64,000 nucleotides of DNA, from the IMG/VR virus record IMGVR_UViG_3300025030_000038, positions 124,001-188,000 of that record; one strand, 5' to 3'. The notes beneath the pieces are model-generated. The model was given only the letters and a program-made list of their open reading frames with translations, searched no databases and was not told the DNA's origin. The stretch is from a virus. Position 1 is the first letter of the stretch. Each line of letters starts with the position of its first letter. The position numbers were made by a program, and so were the translations under genes. Shown here piece after piece: positions 33,492-41,518 of the stretch.

Positions 33492-33719
33492 ATGACCACA
33501 CCCATGAGACGTACGGACTGTTGCTGGAACACGGATCTAGAGGCCCGGTTTGGCACATGGTGGGCGGTTGAGGTTCGAGATCAGTGGGGTTGGCGGTACC
33601 TCGATTGGGCGAGGTTTACCACTGCGGAGCTGGCCTTGGCCCATCATGCCACGCTGACCGAGACACGACCCATGCGGGTTGTGGAATGCCCTGCGGACAA
33701 CGATCGTCGAACTGCCTAG
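33492..33719 (+). CDS. small hypothetical protein (monocistronic unit)
   Basis: 75 aa between two sigma-28 promoters, so probably its own transcript. Trp-rich beta-like core (FGTWWAVEVRDQWGWRYLDW) and a helix-containing C terminus. Unknown. Confidence 0.65.
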   Translation: MTTPMRRTDCCWNTDLEARFGTWWAVEVRDQWGWRYLDWARFTTAELALAHHATLTETRPMRVVECPADNDRRTA

Positions 33720-33729
33720 GCGATTTTGC

Positions 33730-33756
33730 TAAAACTTGCCTCCCCTGTGCCGATAA
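33730..33756 (+). promoter_or_regulatory. sigma-28 type promoter 5
   Basis: -35 TAAAACTT (33730-33737), 11-nt spacer, -10 GCCGATAA (33749-33756), the exact FliA -10 octamer. Extension CGATTTTGC. ATG 16 nt downstream. Confidence 0.88.
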
Positions 33757-33771
33757 GGTGGTGTAAGACCC

Positions 33772-33975
33772 ATGCACGACCATGAATACGTCAAGCGTTG
33801 CACCTGCTGTGGTGCCCTCTACACCTTGACAGCATGGCGGGAACTCCCCCTGTTGGGTCACCAGGACGATGAGGATGCCCAGTTGGAGCTTCGCAACTGC
33901 CCCTGCCCTGCTGGGGCCACCCTCTACCTTAGGGTTGACCAGGATGGCAAACCCGTACCCGACCCAGAGGTGTAA
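33772..33975 (+). CDS. small zinc-finger-like protein
   Basis: 67 aa, first gene after promoter 5. Knuckle CTCCGALYT-like (CTCCGA near residue 11) paired with CPCPAG near residue 47, a layout of small zinc ribbons. Unknown function. Confidence 0.6.
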   Translation: MHDHEYVKRCTCCGALYTLTAWRELPLLGHQDDEDAQLELRNCPCPAGATLYLRVDQDGKPVPDPEV

Positions 33976-33976
33976 C

Positions 33977-34231
33977 ATGATCGTTGTGACATGGGATATT
34001 GAGACCTGGGAACAGTTGGACCTGGACCGAGAAGTTGCGTTGGTAGTGTCCAAGTTCGTATGTGGAACCCACATGTGGATTACAGCCATGGACACTGCGA
34101 AGGTCAAGGCAACCGTGAAGGAGCGGGAACTGAAGTTCTGGCCAACCAAACAAGGTGAGAACGATGCCGTCCAACTCGGGGCCGAGCTTGAGAAACTGGG
34201 CTTCACAGTAGATATCAACACAAAGGGCTAG
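33977..34231 (+). CDS. hypothetical small protein
   Basis: 84 aa, 1 nt after the previous stop. Alternating beta and helical segments (MIVVTWDIETWEQLDLDREV). No family recognised. Confidence 0.6.
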   Translation: MIVVTWDIETWEQLDLDREVALVVSKFVCGTHMWITAMDTAKVKATVKERELKFWPTKQGENDAVQLGAELEKLGFTVDINTKG

Positions 34232-34234
34232 GAC

Positions 34235-34477
34235 ATGAGAGACATCTATGATCACTCACGTCCAAGTAGGCAAACGGTACGGGTTCGACCTGACCGTTCC
34301 TGGCAGCCGTGGATTACCCCCTTCAAGGGGATGGTGTACGGGCTGGTGATGGATAAAGTTGAGGCCCTGACTGAAGAGGGGCGCTTCCATCCAGCTCTCG
34401 AATTGGGCTCAACCTACATTATCCTGGATGGTGCGCGGGCCCTAAATCTGAAGCACGTCACCAGGGTGGTGGGCTAA
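34235..34477 (+). CDS. hypothetical small protein
   Basis: 80 aa, 3 nt after the previous gene. Basic N terminus, then YGLVMDKVEALTEEGRFHPA and a terminal LNLKHVTRVVG. Not recognised. Confidence 0.55.
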   Translation: MRDIYDHSRPSRQTVRVRPDRSWQPWITPFKGMVYGLVMDKVEALTEEGRFHPALELGSTYIILDGARALNLKHVTRVVG

Positions 34478-34503
34478 CTGCCCCGAAAGGGCGTAACAGA
34501 ACC

Positions 34504-34830
34504 ATGAAGACCAAAACCGACCCAACCGAGAACGACGTGATCCTTCCCGTGGTCTACGTGACCAAGTATGCCCTCACCCAGGGTATCCTGGTGTGTCACA
34601 ATGCCACGCACTGTCGAAACGTCTCCGAGAAGATGATTGAGGCGAGGCTGGGCCAGTACAAGTCCTACTTCCACCGACCGGACTGGCACACCACGGAAGC
34701 TGAAGCCCTGGCGCGGGCCGAAGAGATGCGCCGGGCCAAGATCAAGTCGATCCAGAAGCAGCAGCTGAAGATGGAAAAGATGCAGTTCAAGTTCGTGACT
34801 ACACACATTCCTCGCAACGGGGATGACTGA
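34504..34830 (+). CDS. conserved-looking hypothetical protein
   Basis: 108 aa. The pattern VVYVTKYALTQGIL, HRPDWHTTEAEALARAEEM and a basic coiled tail (KIKSIQKQQLKMEKMQF) resembles a small protein common in phages and integrative elements, whose role I do not know. TGATG coupling to the next gene. Confidence 0.65.
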   Translation: MKTKTDPTENDVILPVVYVTKYALTQGILVCHNATHCRNVSEKMIEARLGQYKSYFHRPDWHTTEAEALARAEEMRRAKIKSIQKQQLKMEKMQFKFVTTHIPRNGDD

Positions 34831-35123
34831 TGGGAAATCGAATCGCTGTGGTGTATGGGGTGGCGTACCACCGGAACGGGTCAGGCGGCGTGGGCTTCTA
34901 TGCCGTGCATTTCAAGGGCACAACCCAAGTTGACTCGCATGAATTTCTTGCGACCGTGTTCAAGGAACAGGGCTGTTGTGCGGTCATTGCCCTGGACCTT
35001 GTCCCTACGGAAGGTGTTGGGCATGGCAACAAGTGGCGGGGGGATGCTTTCGAGCCGGAGCTGCGCCGGGCAATCAAGACGTGGGAAGACGCAGAAGATC
35101 ATCGTCTCGGACTTGATGTGTAG
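34830..35123 (+). CDS. hypothetical protein
   Basis: 97 aa. Small alpha/beta domain with a conserved-looking GNRIAVVYGVAYHRNGSGG start and terminal charged helix. Last gene before promoter 6. Confidence 0.6.
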   Translation: MGNRIAVVYGVAYHRNGSGGVGFYAVHFKGTTQVDSHEFLATVFKEQGCCAVIALDLVPTEGVGHGNKWRGDAFEPELRRAIKTWEDAEDHRLGLDV

Positions 35124-35134
35124 GCTGATTTCAC

Positions 35135-35161
35135 TAAAACTTGCCCTGGCTGTGCCGATAG
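35135..35161 (+). promoter_or_regulatory. sigma-28 type promoter 6
   Basis: -35 TAAAACTT (35135-35142), 11-nt spacer, -10 GCCGATAG (35154-35161), extension TGATTTCAC. RBS TAGGA follows; ATG at 35181. Confidence 0.87.
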
Positions 35162-35180
35162 GGTGTGTAGGAAGTCGAAC

Positions 35181-35690
35181 ATGAGCACCACCACTGCCAA
35201 CGAACGTATCACCCAGGTCCGAGTGGCCCTTATTGCCACCCTCACCACAAATGGCCACAAGGTGGAGGTTGACGATTGGCGTGGGGTCACCGTTGACGGA
35301 ATCAACATCCAGTTCCAACTCAAGGAGGACCAAAGTACCAGCTGGCCCTACCGGGGCAAGGACAAGCTTCGGATCCACTTCGGGTGTTATGGCAGCAAGC
35401 GCATGTTTCCGGAGCCCAAGACGGGGTTCAACGTCCCCAAGATCGTCGGGGAGACCGAGCAGTTCGTAGCCAGCGAGTTGGCCAAAAGGGCCATGAACCA
35501 GAAGGCCGCTGATGCCAGAATGACTGTCGCGCCCCTTGTGGCTGCCCTCAACAAGGAGTTTGCCGGGGGCAGGGGAAACACCTGTATCGACAGCCAGGGA
35601 GAAATGGCCATCGAAGTCCGACACACCCGGTGTACTGAGGAACAGGCCCGCAAGCTCCATGAAGCACTCCGAGACATCTTCGGAGCGTAA
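35181..35690 (+). CDS. hypothetical protein
   Basis: 169 aa, first gene after promoter 6. Helix, then sheet (NGHKVEVDDWRGVTVDGINI), then helical C terminus (EEQARKLHEALRDIFGA). Basic centre (KDKLRIHFGCYGSKR) might bind nucleic acid. Unknown. Confidence 0.65.
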   Translation: MSTTTANERITQVRVALIATLTTNGHKVEVDDWRGVTVDGINIQFQLKEDQSTSWPYRGKDKLRIHFGCYGSKRMFPEPKTGFNVPKIVGETEQFVASELAKRAMNQKAADARMTVAPLVAALNKEFAGGRGNTCIDSQGEMAIEVRHTRCTEEQARKLHEALRDIFGA

Positions 35691-35706
35691 TTGAAAGGGA
35701 TTGGAA

Positions 35707-36123
35707 ATGTCGAAGAAGATCAAGGCATTCAAGTTCACTGTTGGGGATCAGGTATGCTTGAGCGACCTGGACCATAGTGGGACCGTCTACAGCGGAGACT
35801 TGACCGTAGGAGATATTGGGACCATCACAAAGGTTGAGCCCACTTCAGTTTGTGTCAGGTTCCCGATGGGACTGGGGGTGTTTAACCCGGGATGCCTGGA
35901 GTTGGTGAAGAAGGCTCCCAAGGTGCTCACACTGGGCTGGGCTCGCAAGCAGGTAGCCAAGGTCAAGCGCCTCAAGAACGATTCCGAGGCCGCCCATGGG
36001 GTTGAAGATGACATGCGAGAGGAGTTTCTCAAGGCCCTGGCAGTTGGGGCAGTCACGGACTCCGCCGGGATTGCCAAAATCCTGCTGAAGACCTCCAAGA
36101 TTGGCTCACGGTGGTTCGCGTGA
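35707..36123 (+). CDS. SH3/KOW-like protein with helical tail
   Basis: 138 aa from ATG 35707. FTVGDQVCLSDLDHSGTVYS, then GDIGTITKVEPTSVCVRF, is a KOW/SH3-like barrel (about 8-60); a basic helical tail follows. Member of the many barrel proteins here. Unknown partner. Confidence 0.6.
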   Translation: MSKKIKAFKFTVGDQVCLSDLDHSGTVYSGDLTVGDIGTITKVEPTSVCVRFPMGLGVFNPGCLELVKKAPKVLTLGWARKQVAKVKRLKNDSEAAHGVEDDMREEFLKALAVGAVTDSAGIAKILLKTSKIGSRWFA

Positions 36124-36359
36124 GTCCCTGGGAAAAGTTTGCCAAGGGACATTGGCAAACAGAAATGCCCGGCAAAGTGGGTAACTACCCCACGGCCGAC
36201 AGACTTAGGGAGAGGGCCAGAGATCAAGCTGTGGTCCAGGACCCAAGAAATCCCTTGGTGGTCGTCTCGGTGTTTGAGCTGATCCATCAGGGCCGTCAAT
36301 GGGCGGGCTGGTGGTGGTCCGAGCCCTATCCCGAACTTCCAACCCCACCAAAGTGGTAA
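36120..36359 (+). CDS. hypothetical protein
   Basis: 79 aa, GTG overlapping the previous stop (GTGA). Aromatic-rich C terminus with WWW (QWAGWWWSEPYPELP). Not recognised. Confidence 0.55.
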   Translation: MSPWEKFAKGHWQTEMPGKVGNYPTADRLRERARDQAVVQDPRNPLVVVSVFELIHQGRQWAGWWWSEPYPELPTPPKW

Positions 36360-36366
36360 CAAAACG

Positions 36367-36576
36367 ATGAGTTTTCTGATTGAACGCAAAGACCGGGGCC
36401 GTTCCGAGTGGTGGTGCAGCGACGATGAGGGGGTTGCTTCTGAGTGGGTCCGAGACCTTGATGAGGCAGACCAGTACCACATCCGCAGTGCAGCGGAGAA
36501 GGACTGTGCAATGGTCCAAGCCAAGACCAAGGCTACCCTGACCGTGGTGGAACGCCCTGTCAAGAAGGGTAAGTAG
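36367..36576 (+). CDS. hypothetical small protein
   Basis: 69 aa. Begins with a sheet (SFLIERKDRGRSEWWCSDDE) and ends in a strand with VVERPVKKGK. No family recognised. Confidence 0.55.
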   Translation: MSFLIERKDRGRSEWWCSDDEGVASEWVRDLDEADQYHIRSAAEKDCAMVQAKTKATLTVVERPVKKGK

Positions 36577-36578
36577 CC

Positions 36579-37028
36579 GTGGGGCCGTGGGATAATCCGT
36601 GGAACCTAACGGTTTGGTTGTGGCATCATCGTGTGGGCTCCCTCCTGGTGCTTGCCTTCTATGTGATGTCAGCCCATGCTAGCTTCAGGGTCTACGAGCG
36701 TTGTGACATGACTTTTGGCGAACCTGACAGAGCCAATGTGCATGTAGACCGTATCTTCATGGCCCTTTTCTGGCCCATAGCACCCATTTATGGGGTCTGC
36801 ACCTTGCTCTACAAGGTGGGATGCTGGTTGGTCCTGGGGGGACTCGCCTTTCTGGTGTTCACGGCACCCCGGTGGATTGTGGTGCATGTTGACATGGGGG
36901 TAACCTATCTGGTCCGAAAGGCCCGGTTCTGGTTTGAGAAGGTTCAGAAGATGCCCGGCCAGGGTCCCTACCGGTCACCTCCGCACCATGGGGACAAGGA
37001 CGAACCCAATATCCCCAAGCAGGAGTAA
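36579..37028 (+). CDS. multi-span membrane protein
   Basis: 149 aa, GTG start. Opens with GPWDNPWNLTVWLWHHRVGS, then three or so hydrophobic helices (LLVLAFYVMSAHASFRVY; IFMALFWPIAPIYGVCTLLY; WLVLGGLAFLVFTAPRWIV) and a proline-rich charged tail. The protein at 49100 is a probable relative (same spacing of helices and PW/LPHR features). Likely in the inner membrane; function unknown. Confidence 0.65.
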   Translation: MGPWDNPWNLTVWLWHHRVGSLLVLAFYVMSAHASFRVYERCDMTFGEPDRANVHVDRIFMALFWPIAPIYGVCTLLYKVGCWLVLGGLAFLVFTAPRWIVVHVDMGVTYLVRKARFWFEKVQKMPGQGPYRSPPHHGDKDEPNIPKQE

Positions 37029-37065
37029 TATTGACAATCTATATCTGCCAAGGAGTAAGTAACGC

Positions 37066-37317
37066 ATGCTCGCTTTTCCAGGAATGCTAGTTGGCGTCGC
37101 TGAGGATGCCGGGATGCTGGTCCCACCGGACCCTGACAACTTCGACCGTGAGGCATTTCCGCACTTCTTCATCTTCACGGAGCTTCAGCTTGGGCGCCGC
37201 ATGAGCTCCCCAAGTGAGCACTCCGACAATGCCAAGGTCATTGCCCCAATCCCTGTGGACCGCCTCAAGACGATGACCTTGCAAGACTTCATTGACGCCG
37301 GTCTTCAGTTGTGCTGA
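37066..37317 (+). CDS. hypothetical small protein
   Basis: 83 aa, RBS AAGGAG about 10 nt before ATG. TTGACA lies upstream (37032) without a proper -10. Contains DFIDAGLQLC at the end and FFIFTELQLGRR inside. Unknown. Confidence 0.55.
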   Translation: MLAFPGMLVGVAEDAGMLVPPDPDNFDREAFPHFFIFTELQLGRRMSSPSEHSDNAKVIAPIPVDRLKTMTLQDFIDAGLQLC

Positions 37318-37325
37318 GGGGAGAC

Positions 37326-37441
37326 ATGAGATTGAGCCAACTGGGGCCATTGACCGGAAGCTCATGATCAAGCAGCTCAAATCCCTCCTAGCTCAACAGG
37401 AGCTGGCTCTAATCTGGGACGCGCAGAGTAATATCGCATGA
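37326..37441 (+). pseudogene. small gene with one-base frame jump at the second codon
   Basis: AGGGGAGAC precedes ATG 37326 as a good RBS, but the ATG frame closes after 13 codons. The frame beginning ATT 37331 reads IEPTGAIDRKLMIKQLKSLL and stops at TGA 37439-37441, overlapping the next ATG as ATGA. One missing A or G after the ATG would give a clean 38-aa protein. Confidence 0.45.
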
Positions 37442-37770
37442 TCCCCCCCAACGAACCAATCTACTATGGCCACAAGGACACAAGCCAAGAGGGCAAGGTG
37501 TGGTACTTCCACCTGAGCCCCAATCAGTGGTGGGTAGAGATCCATGGGGTGAACAAGCCCATTGTTCCCTTGCGGGTTCGTGAGCGGATAGATGGCGACC
37601 CGGAGTCCAACTACTGGGGCTGGTTGGACACGAAGAAACCAGACACATACACAATGATTTGGCCCTCCAAAATGCAACTTGACATGTGCTTCCCGTATGG
37701 TCCGGATGCCGAAACAGCTCTGGGCCGAGGGCGGTGTGTAAACCTGATGGTTGAGGAGATTGAGGAATGA
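37438..37770 (+). CDS. hypothetical protein
   Basis: 110 aa, ATGA overlap at both ends. Beta-rich N terminus (KVWYFHLSPNQWWVEIHG) and acidic C terminus (LMVEEIEE). Co-translated with the MazG-like gene after it. Confidence 0.6.
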   Translation: MIPPNEPIYYGHKDTSQEGKVWYFHLSPNQWWVEIHGVNKPIVPLRVRERIDGDPESNYWGWLDTKKPDTYTMIWPSKMQLDMCFPYGPDAETALGRGRCVNLMVEEIEE

Positions 37771-38321
37771 ATCCAAAAGTACATCACTTCGCTTCGGCAA
37801 TAGAGGTCGCCATGGACCGCAATGCACGCAAGCCGGGGGATAGCTATGAGCATCTCCTGGGGCGGGTATCAGACAAGCTGTTTGACCTTCGAGGCGCGGT
37901 CCATGTTGGGGATGCCAACCGGATCCTGGAAGAGGCGGCCAACGTTGCCGTCTTCCTGCTGTTCGTGGCGGACGCCAAAGGGGAGCTCAGTGCTCCGGAC
38001 GCAGAATCCCACAGTCCCAAAAGCGACGGGCTTGGCTTGCAGGCCCCCAAGAAGTCAGACGATGTGACCAGCTGGGACTTGGCCGAGGAAATGATGGATC
38101 ACCGCCCAACCGGAAAAGAGTTGCGCATCCAATACTATGTTGATCTGATTGAGGAGGACATTGCCAGCCACGAAGAGCCCACCAAATGGTCGGACCTTAC
38201 GGACCTACCACTGGAATATGCACAACGACTCGACGCCTATACGGCACGGCGTCGGGCCAAACGAATGACACGAATGACCAACTTCGATCCTAGCATCCTT
38301 CTCGAAGAGGACTCGCCCTGA
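37767..38321 (+). CDS. MazG-like domain fused to an ESLA module
   Basis: 184 aa. Residues 1-70 resemble phage-type MazG-like proteins (FASAIEVAMDRNARKPGDSY, then ILEEAANVAVFLLFVAD); MazG enzymes hydrolyse nucleoside triphosphates, but the usual E-x-x-E..E-x-x-D set is only partly visible, so activity is uncertain. Residues 100-175 are one ESLA-type module (TSWDLAEEMMD, YYVDLIEEDIASHEEPTKW, DLPLEYAQRLDAYTARRR). Links nucleotide metabolism to the module family. Confidence 0.65.
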   Translation: MNPKVHHFASAIEVAMDRNARKPGDSYEHLLGRVSDKLFDLRGAVHVGDANRILEEAANVAVFLLFVADAKGELSAPDAESHSPKSDGLGLQAPKKSDDVTSWDLAEEMMDHRPTGKELRIQYYVDLIEEDIASHEEPTKWSDLTDLPLEYAQRLDAYTARRRAKRMTRMTNFDPSILLEEDSP

Positions 38322-38346
38322 GCCCTATCCGCTGTAGAGTACAGGC

Positions 38347-38535
38347 ATGACCAAGCCAGATGACATCGTTCAATACTGCCAAGCCTGTGGGGCCATCTAT
38401 GCGGCCACGCAAGGTCCTCAATGCTGGCTCTGTAAGAGCCCGAATCAAGTTGAGGGATCAGCAAAAGAGGCTTGGCAGATAGCCAATGCACGAACTGCGA
38501 TCAAACAACTCCGCAAGAACCCGAAACTGAACTGA
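38347..38535 (+). CDS. small zinc-ribbon protein
   Basis: 62 aa. CQACGAIYAATQGPQCWLC gives a standard two-CxxC ribbon, then a basic helix (NARTAIKQLRKN). Likely metal-stabilised nucleic-acid or protein contact. Unknown function. Confidence 0.65.
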   Translation: MTKPDDIVQYCQACGAIYAATQGPQCWLCKSPNQVEGSAKEAWQIANARTAIKQLRKNPKLN

Positions 38536-38594
38536 TAGCCTTCCCAGCGAGCTGGATGACGTAACCTGACCCACCCTGAACGGAATTGTTGAAC

Positions 38595-39527
38595 ATGCAT
38601 TCTGCGTTGATGACGGACCGATACGAACTGGCCATGCTTGGTGCCTACTTGCGCGAGGGGATCGCGGACAGGCGAGCAGTCTTCGAGCTTTACGTACGCA
38701 AGCTCCCCAAGCACCGCAACTTCATGCTGGTAGTGGGCATTGACAGGATCTCTGACTACATCTGGCATCTTGGGTTCGATGAACAGGACATCGACTACCT
38801 GTGTGGGGCACCTGGGCTCAAGGATGTGATGACCACAGAGATGGTCAGCTACCTCCGCCACTACCGGTTCACTGGGAACGTTGACTCGATGCTGGAGGGG
38901 CAGATTGCCTTCGGGGGGGAGCCTATCCTGCGCGTGGAGGCCTCCCTGGGGGAGGCACAGATCCTCGAAACCTTCATGCTCGGTGTGATCAACCACGAGA
39001 CCAAGGTCGCCAGCAAAGCTGCCCGTGTAGTCCTGGCCGCACAGGGACTTCCCGTGTCCGAGTTTGGTGCCCGTCGAATTGACCCGGCTGCGGCCGAGTA
39101 TGCCTCCAGAGCCGCCTACATTGCCGGGTGCAAAAACACCTCCTTTGAGGATGCTGGGTACCTGTATGGGATCCCCGTGTCGGGGACATGTGCCCACAGC
39201 TACATGCTGGCCCATGTGGATGGGCCTGACCGGGAGCAGGACGCCTTCAACAAGTTCGCGGAAGCCTTCCCATCCGGGACACGGCCAGCACTCGACTTGC
39301 TGCCCTGCGTGCTGAGGGATGGACGGTTGCTGTCCACAATGACTACCACGAGAAGGGAATTCCACACATTCTGGTTGCTGACCCACCCATGTGGGAAGTG
39401 GGTCAAGGGCGAGGGGGCTACCGATGAAGAGGCATTGCGCCTTGCCCTCACCCACAGTGAACAGCACCTAGCTTCCCTGAAGGAAGACAACGAAAAGTTG
39501 ATGGCAACCGCCAAGGTGGTTCCATGA
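38595..39527 (+). CDS. pncB-like: nicotinate phosphoribosyltransferase-like protein, C-terminally truncated
   Basis: 310 aa from ATG 38595. Residues 1-215 follow NAPRT closely: MTDRYELAMLGAYL, ASLGEAQILETFMLGVINHE, VSEFGARR, YASRAAYIAGCKNTSFEDAG and GIPVSGTCAHSYML. Normal NAPRTs are about 390-480 aa; here the later barrel half with the PRPP-binding LDSGD-type segment is missing and replaced by an unrelated 65-residue tail (HTFWLLTHPCGKWVKGEG). If active it would make NaMN from nicotinate; more likely it binds a nicotinate compound, or forms a subunit. ATGA overlap with the next gene argues the end is genuine. Confidence 0.8.
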   Translation: MHSALMTDRYELAMLGAYLREGIADRRAVFELYVRKLPKHRNFMLVVGIDRISDYIWHLGFDEQDIDYLCGAPGLKDVMTTEMVSYLRHYRFTGNVDSMLEGQIAFGGEPILRVEASLGEAQILETFMLGVINHETKVASKAARVVLAAQGLPVSEFGARRIDPAAAEYASRAAYIAGCKNTSFEDAGYLYGIPVSGTCAHSYMLAHVDGPDREQDAFNKFAEAFPSGTRPALDLLPCVLRDGRLLSTMTTTRREFHTFWLLTHPCGKWVKGEGATDEEALRLALTHSEQHLASLKEDNEKLMATAKVVP

Positions 39528-40393
39528 GCCACGTTGAGATCTATGCCATTAGACACAATGGAGAGGTATGCTTCTATGATGGGGATGTCCACAATGCATG
39601 TGCTGGAGCCCTGCATATCTGGGAATGCCTGAGTCAGAAACACACCCCCAAAGCCAACCTGATGAATGGCTACAAGGAACTTTTCCAACTCCCTGCCAGA
39701 CAAATGGAGGAGTGGGAGCACATCGCCCTGGACTTCACGAGGGATGGCACCTGGATCAAGCGAGAGAACCTCTCCCGAGTGTGTGCGGCCCTGGACACCT
39801 TCTGGGAGCACCACCATCAAGCCACATCCAAGTACACGGGCGAGAAATGGAAGGTCACTGCCACCATTCCAGGTATTGTCAGTGTTCTGCGAAAACTGGC
39901 ACAGGACACTTCATTTCGTGGGGCTTGTTTCAACCAGACCTCCGTAAACACTAACCCGTGGCAGGTGCGGATTAATGATGACGGGGAGGAGGACGCAGAG
40001 TACCGTCCCTACAACTTCGACATGGATGTGGGAAGGCCAAACCTGTTTGGAAAGGTTCCTGTAGAGATATTCGAGCACGAGAACCTTAAACCAACCACAA
40101 CATTGGAATGGGAGGATGTCTCCCGGCCACCCTCCGATGGCTTTCCAGAGCACCGGAGGTACCAAGCCATCATGGATGAGGACCTGAATCTGGAGGTATA
40201 TAGCTCAGGAGAATTCTGGTTCTGGCGTTGCCGTACGGGCACCTGGGATGCTGGATCCAGCGTCACCTTCCCCGACAAGGAGGAAGCCATGCTGGAAGTA
40301 GAAGCATTTGCCTCTCTGCGTCAGAGGCTACAAGCCACCAAAAGGGAACAGGACTTGGAACGTCGTATAGAGGTTTTGGAGAGGCGCCGCTAA
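39524..40393 (+). CDS. hypothetical protein
   Basis: 289 aa, ATGA-coupled to the NAPRT-like gene. Starts with VEIYAIRHNGEVCFYDGDVH, contains DTFWEHHHQA, ends in a Glu/Arg coiled coil (KREQDLERRIEVLERR). It meets the minus-strand protease gene tail-to-tail with a 4-bp overlap. No fold recognised. Confidence 0.7.
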   Translation: MSHVEIYAIRHNGEVCFYDGDVHNACAGALHIWECLSQKHTPKANLMNGYKELFQLPARQMEEWEHIALDFTRDGTWIKRENLSRVCAALDTFWEHHHQATSKYTGEKWKVTATIPGIVSVLRKLAQDTSFRGACFNQTSVNTNPWQVRINDDGEEDAEYRPYNFDMDVGRPNLFGKVPVEIFEHENLKPTTTLEWEDVSRPPSDGFPEHRRYQAIMDEDLNLEVYSSGEFWFWRCRTGTWDAGSSVTFPDKEEAMLEVEAFASLRQRLQATKREQDLERRIEVLERRR

Positions 40394-41469
40394 ACCAGGG
40401 CCTCATCCAGACACTGCTGAAACGACTCGGCTAGATCCGGTTTGAGCTTGCCCATTGTGAAGAATGCGAAGCACTCTGAGAAGAACTCCTCAGGGTCCTT
40501 GGAGGCATAGCTGGAGGGGAAGTGGGCTGAGTTCCTGGCATTCTGCTTTAGCAGTTGCATCATGGAATCTCGTTTGACAGACCCACCAGTTGAGATCCCT
40601 ACTGTGTTCCCCTCCATGCTGGTAATGGTAATGACCTTCCCCTTCAGGCCATGGATGGGCAAAGGGAAGATGTCCCCCACCTTGGGCTCCTCTACCTCAA
40701 CTGATTTGTAGGACAACCTTGAGAACAGCCTGTGGACCATTGACCGCTGGACAGGGGTTGTGAACCGCTTGAAGTACCTGTGACCTAGCTCGTGGATCAA
40801 GCTCTGTAGGTCGTCCACGCCCTTCTTGGCCATAGACCGGAGGTACACATCGTCCCCTTTGATGTTGTACCAAGCTGCATAGCGGGAACTGGCTATCTGA
40901 CCCACCACAAACACGTCCCCATAAAGGGTCTTCTTGAAGTCTCGGGTTGTGTTCAATGCCTTGGCAGCACTCTCAACTAGACCTTGTAGCTCCTTGAACT
41001 GCTTTGCATCTGCCCCAATGGTGTTGTGGACCTTGAACGGTCCCACCATGGCTAGCTCCAACCCACCCTCTGCACTGGCATCCTTCTCTCCCCATGAGGC
41101 TGCCTCAGTCAGGAAGGCCAACGCCTTCTGGTTTTTCTCGAACCAGCCCGGGACATCTGAGGTACGTTGGGCATTGAAGACCCTGGCCGTCAACTCAAGG
41201 GCCTTGGTCTTCCCCGCCGGGATCGACCGGGTCTGGATCACCCACTCGGACAAGGCCCTGCCCGCCCGAATCACTCGTTGCCAGTAGTGCCCCACAATGA
41301 GTCTCCGACGGGGCTCCGCCAGGGACAGTGGTACCTCTTTCCGTAAATCCTCCAAGGCCATCTGGTATGCCTCAAACAGGCCCCTGGGGTCTGTGAATTC
41401 CTTGGCGGTCAGGAACCGGTCCGCAACCTTGATGGCTCCAATATATCGGTCTACAAGGTTGGTTGACAT
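40390..41469 (-). CDS. minus-strand zinc metalloprotease-like protein
   Basis: 359 aa on the minus strand. Zincin motif LIHELGHRYFKRF (H226, E227, H230), with a likely third ligand Glu in EEFFSECFAFF near residue 330. Between them sits an SH3/KOW-like insert (KVGDIFPLPIHGLKGKVITI). The N-terminal MSTNLVDRYIGAIKVADRFL is basic-amphipathic, a style seen in virion proteins of large phages. It could be a virion-borne or maturation protease; that is inference. Opposite orientation suggests separate timing. Confidence 0.75.
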   Translation of the reverse strand: MSTNLVDRYIGAIKVADRFLTAKEFTDPRGLFEAYQMALEDLRKEVPLSLAEPRRRLIVGHYWQRVIRAGRALSEWVIQTRSIPAGKTKALELTARVFNAQRTSDVPGWFEKNQKALAFLTEAASWGEKDASAEGGLELAMVGPFKVHNTIGADAKQFKELQGLVESAAKALNTTRDFKKTLYGDVFVVGQIASSRYAAWYNIKGDDVYLRSMAKKGVDDLQSLIHELGHRYFKRFTTPVQRSMVHRLFSRLSYKSVEVEEPKVGDIFPLPIHGLKGKVITITSMEGNTVGISTGGSVKRDSMMQLLKQNARNSAHFPSSYASKDPEEFFSECFAFFTMGKLKPDLAESFQQCLDEALV

Positions 41470-41518
41470 GGTCTCTACGTAGGGGTGGGTATAAACCGAG
41501 GATTGGCGTAACTGCCAC

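Noticed and set aside
37032-37060. TTGACA before the gene at 37066
   Set aside because: No -10-like hexamer at 16-18 nt; the match is probably chance.
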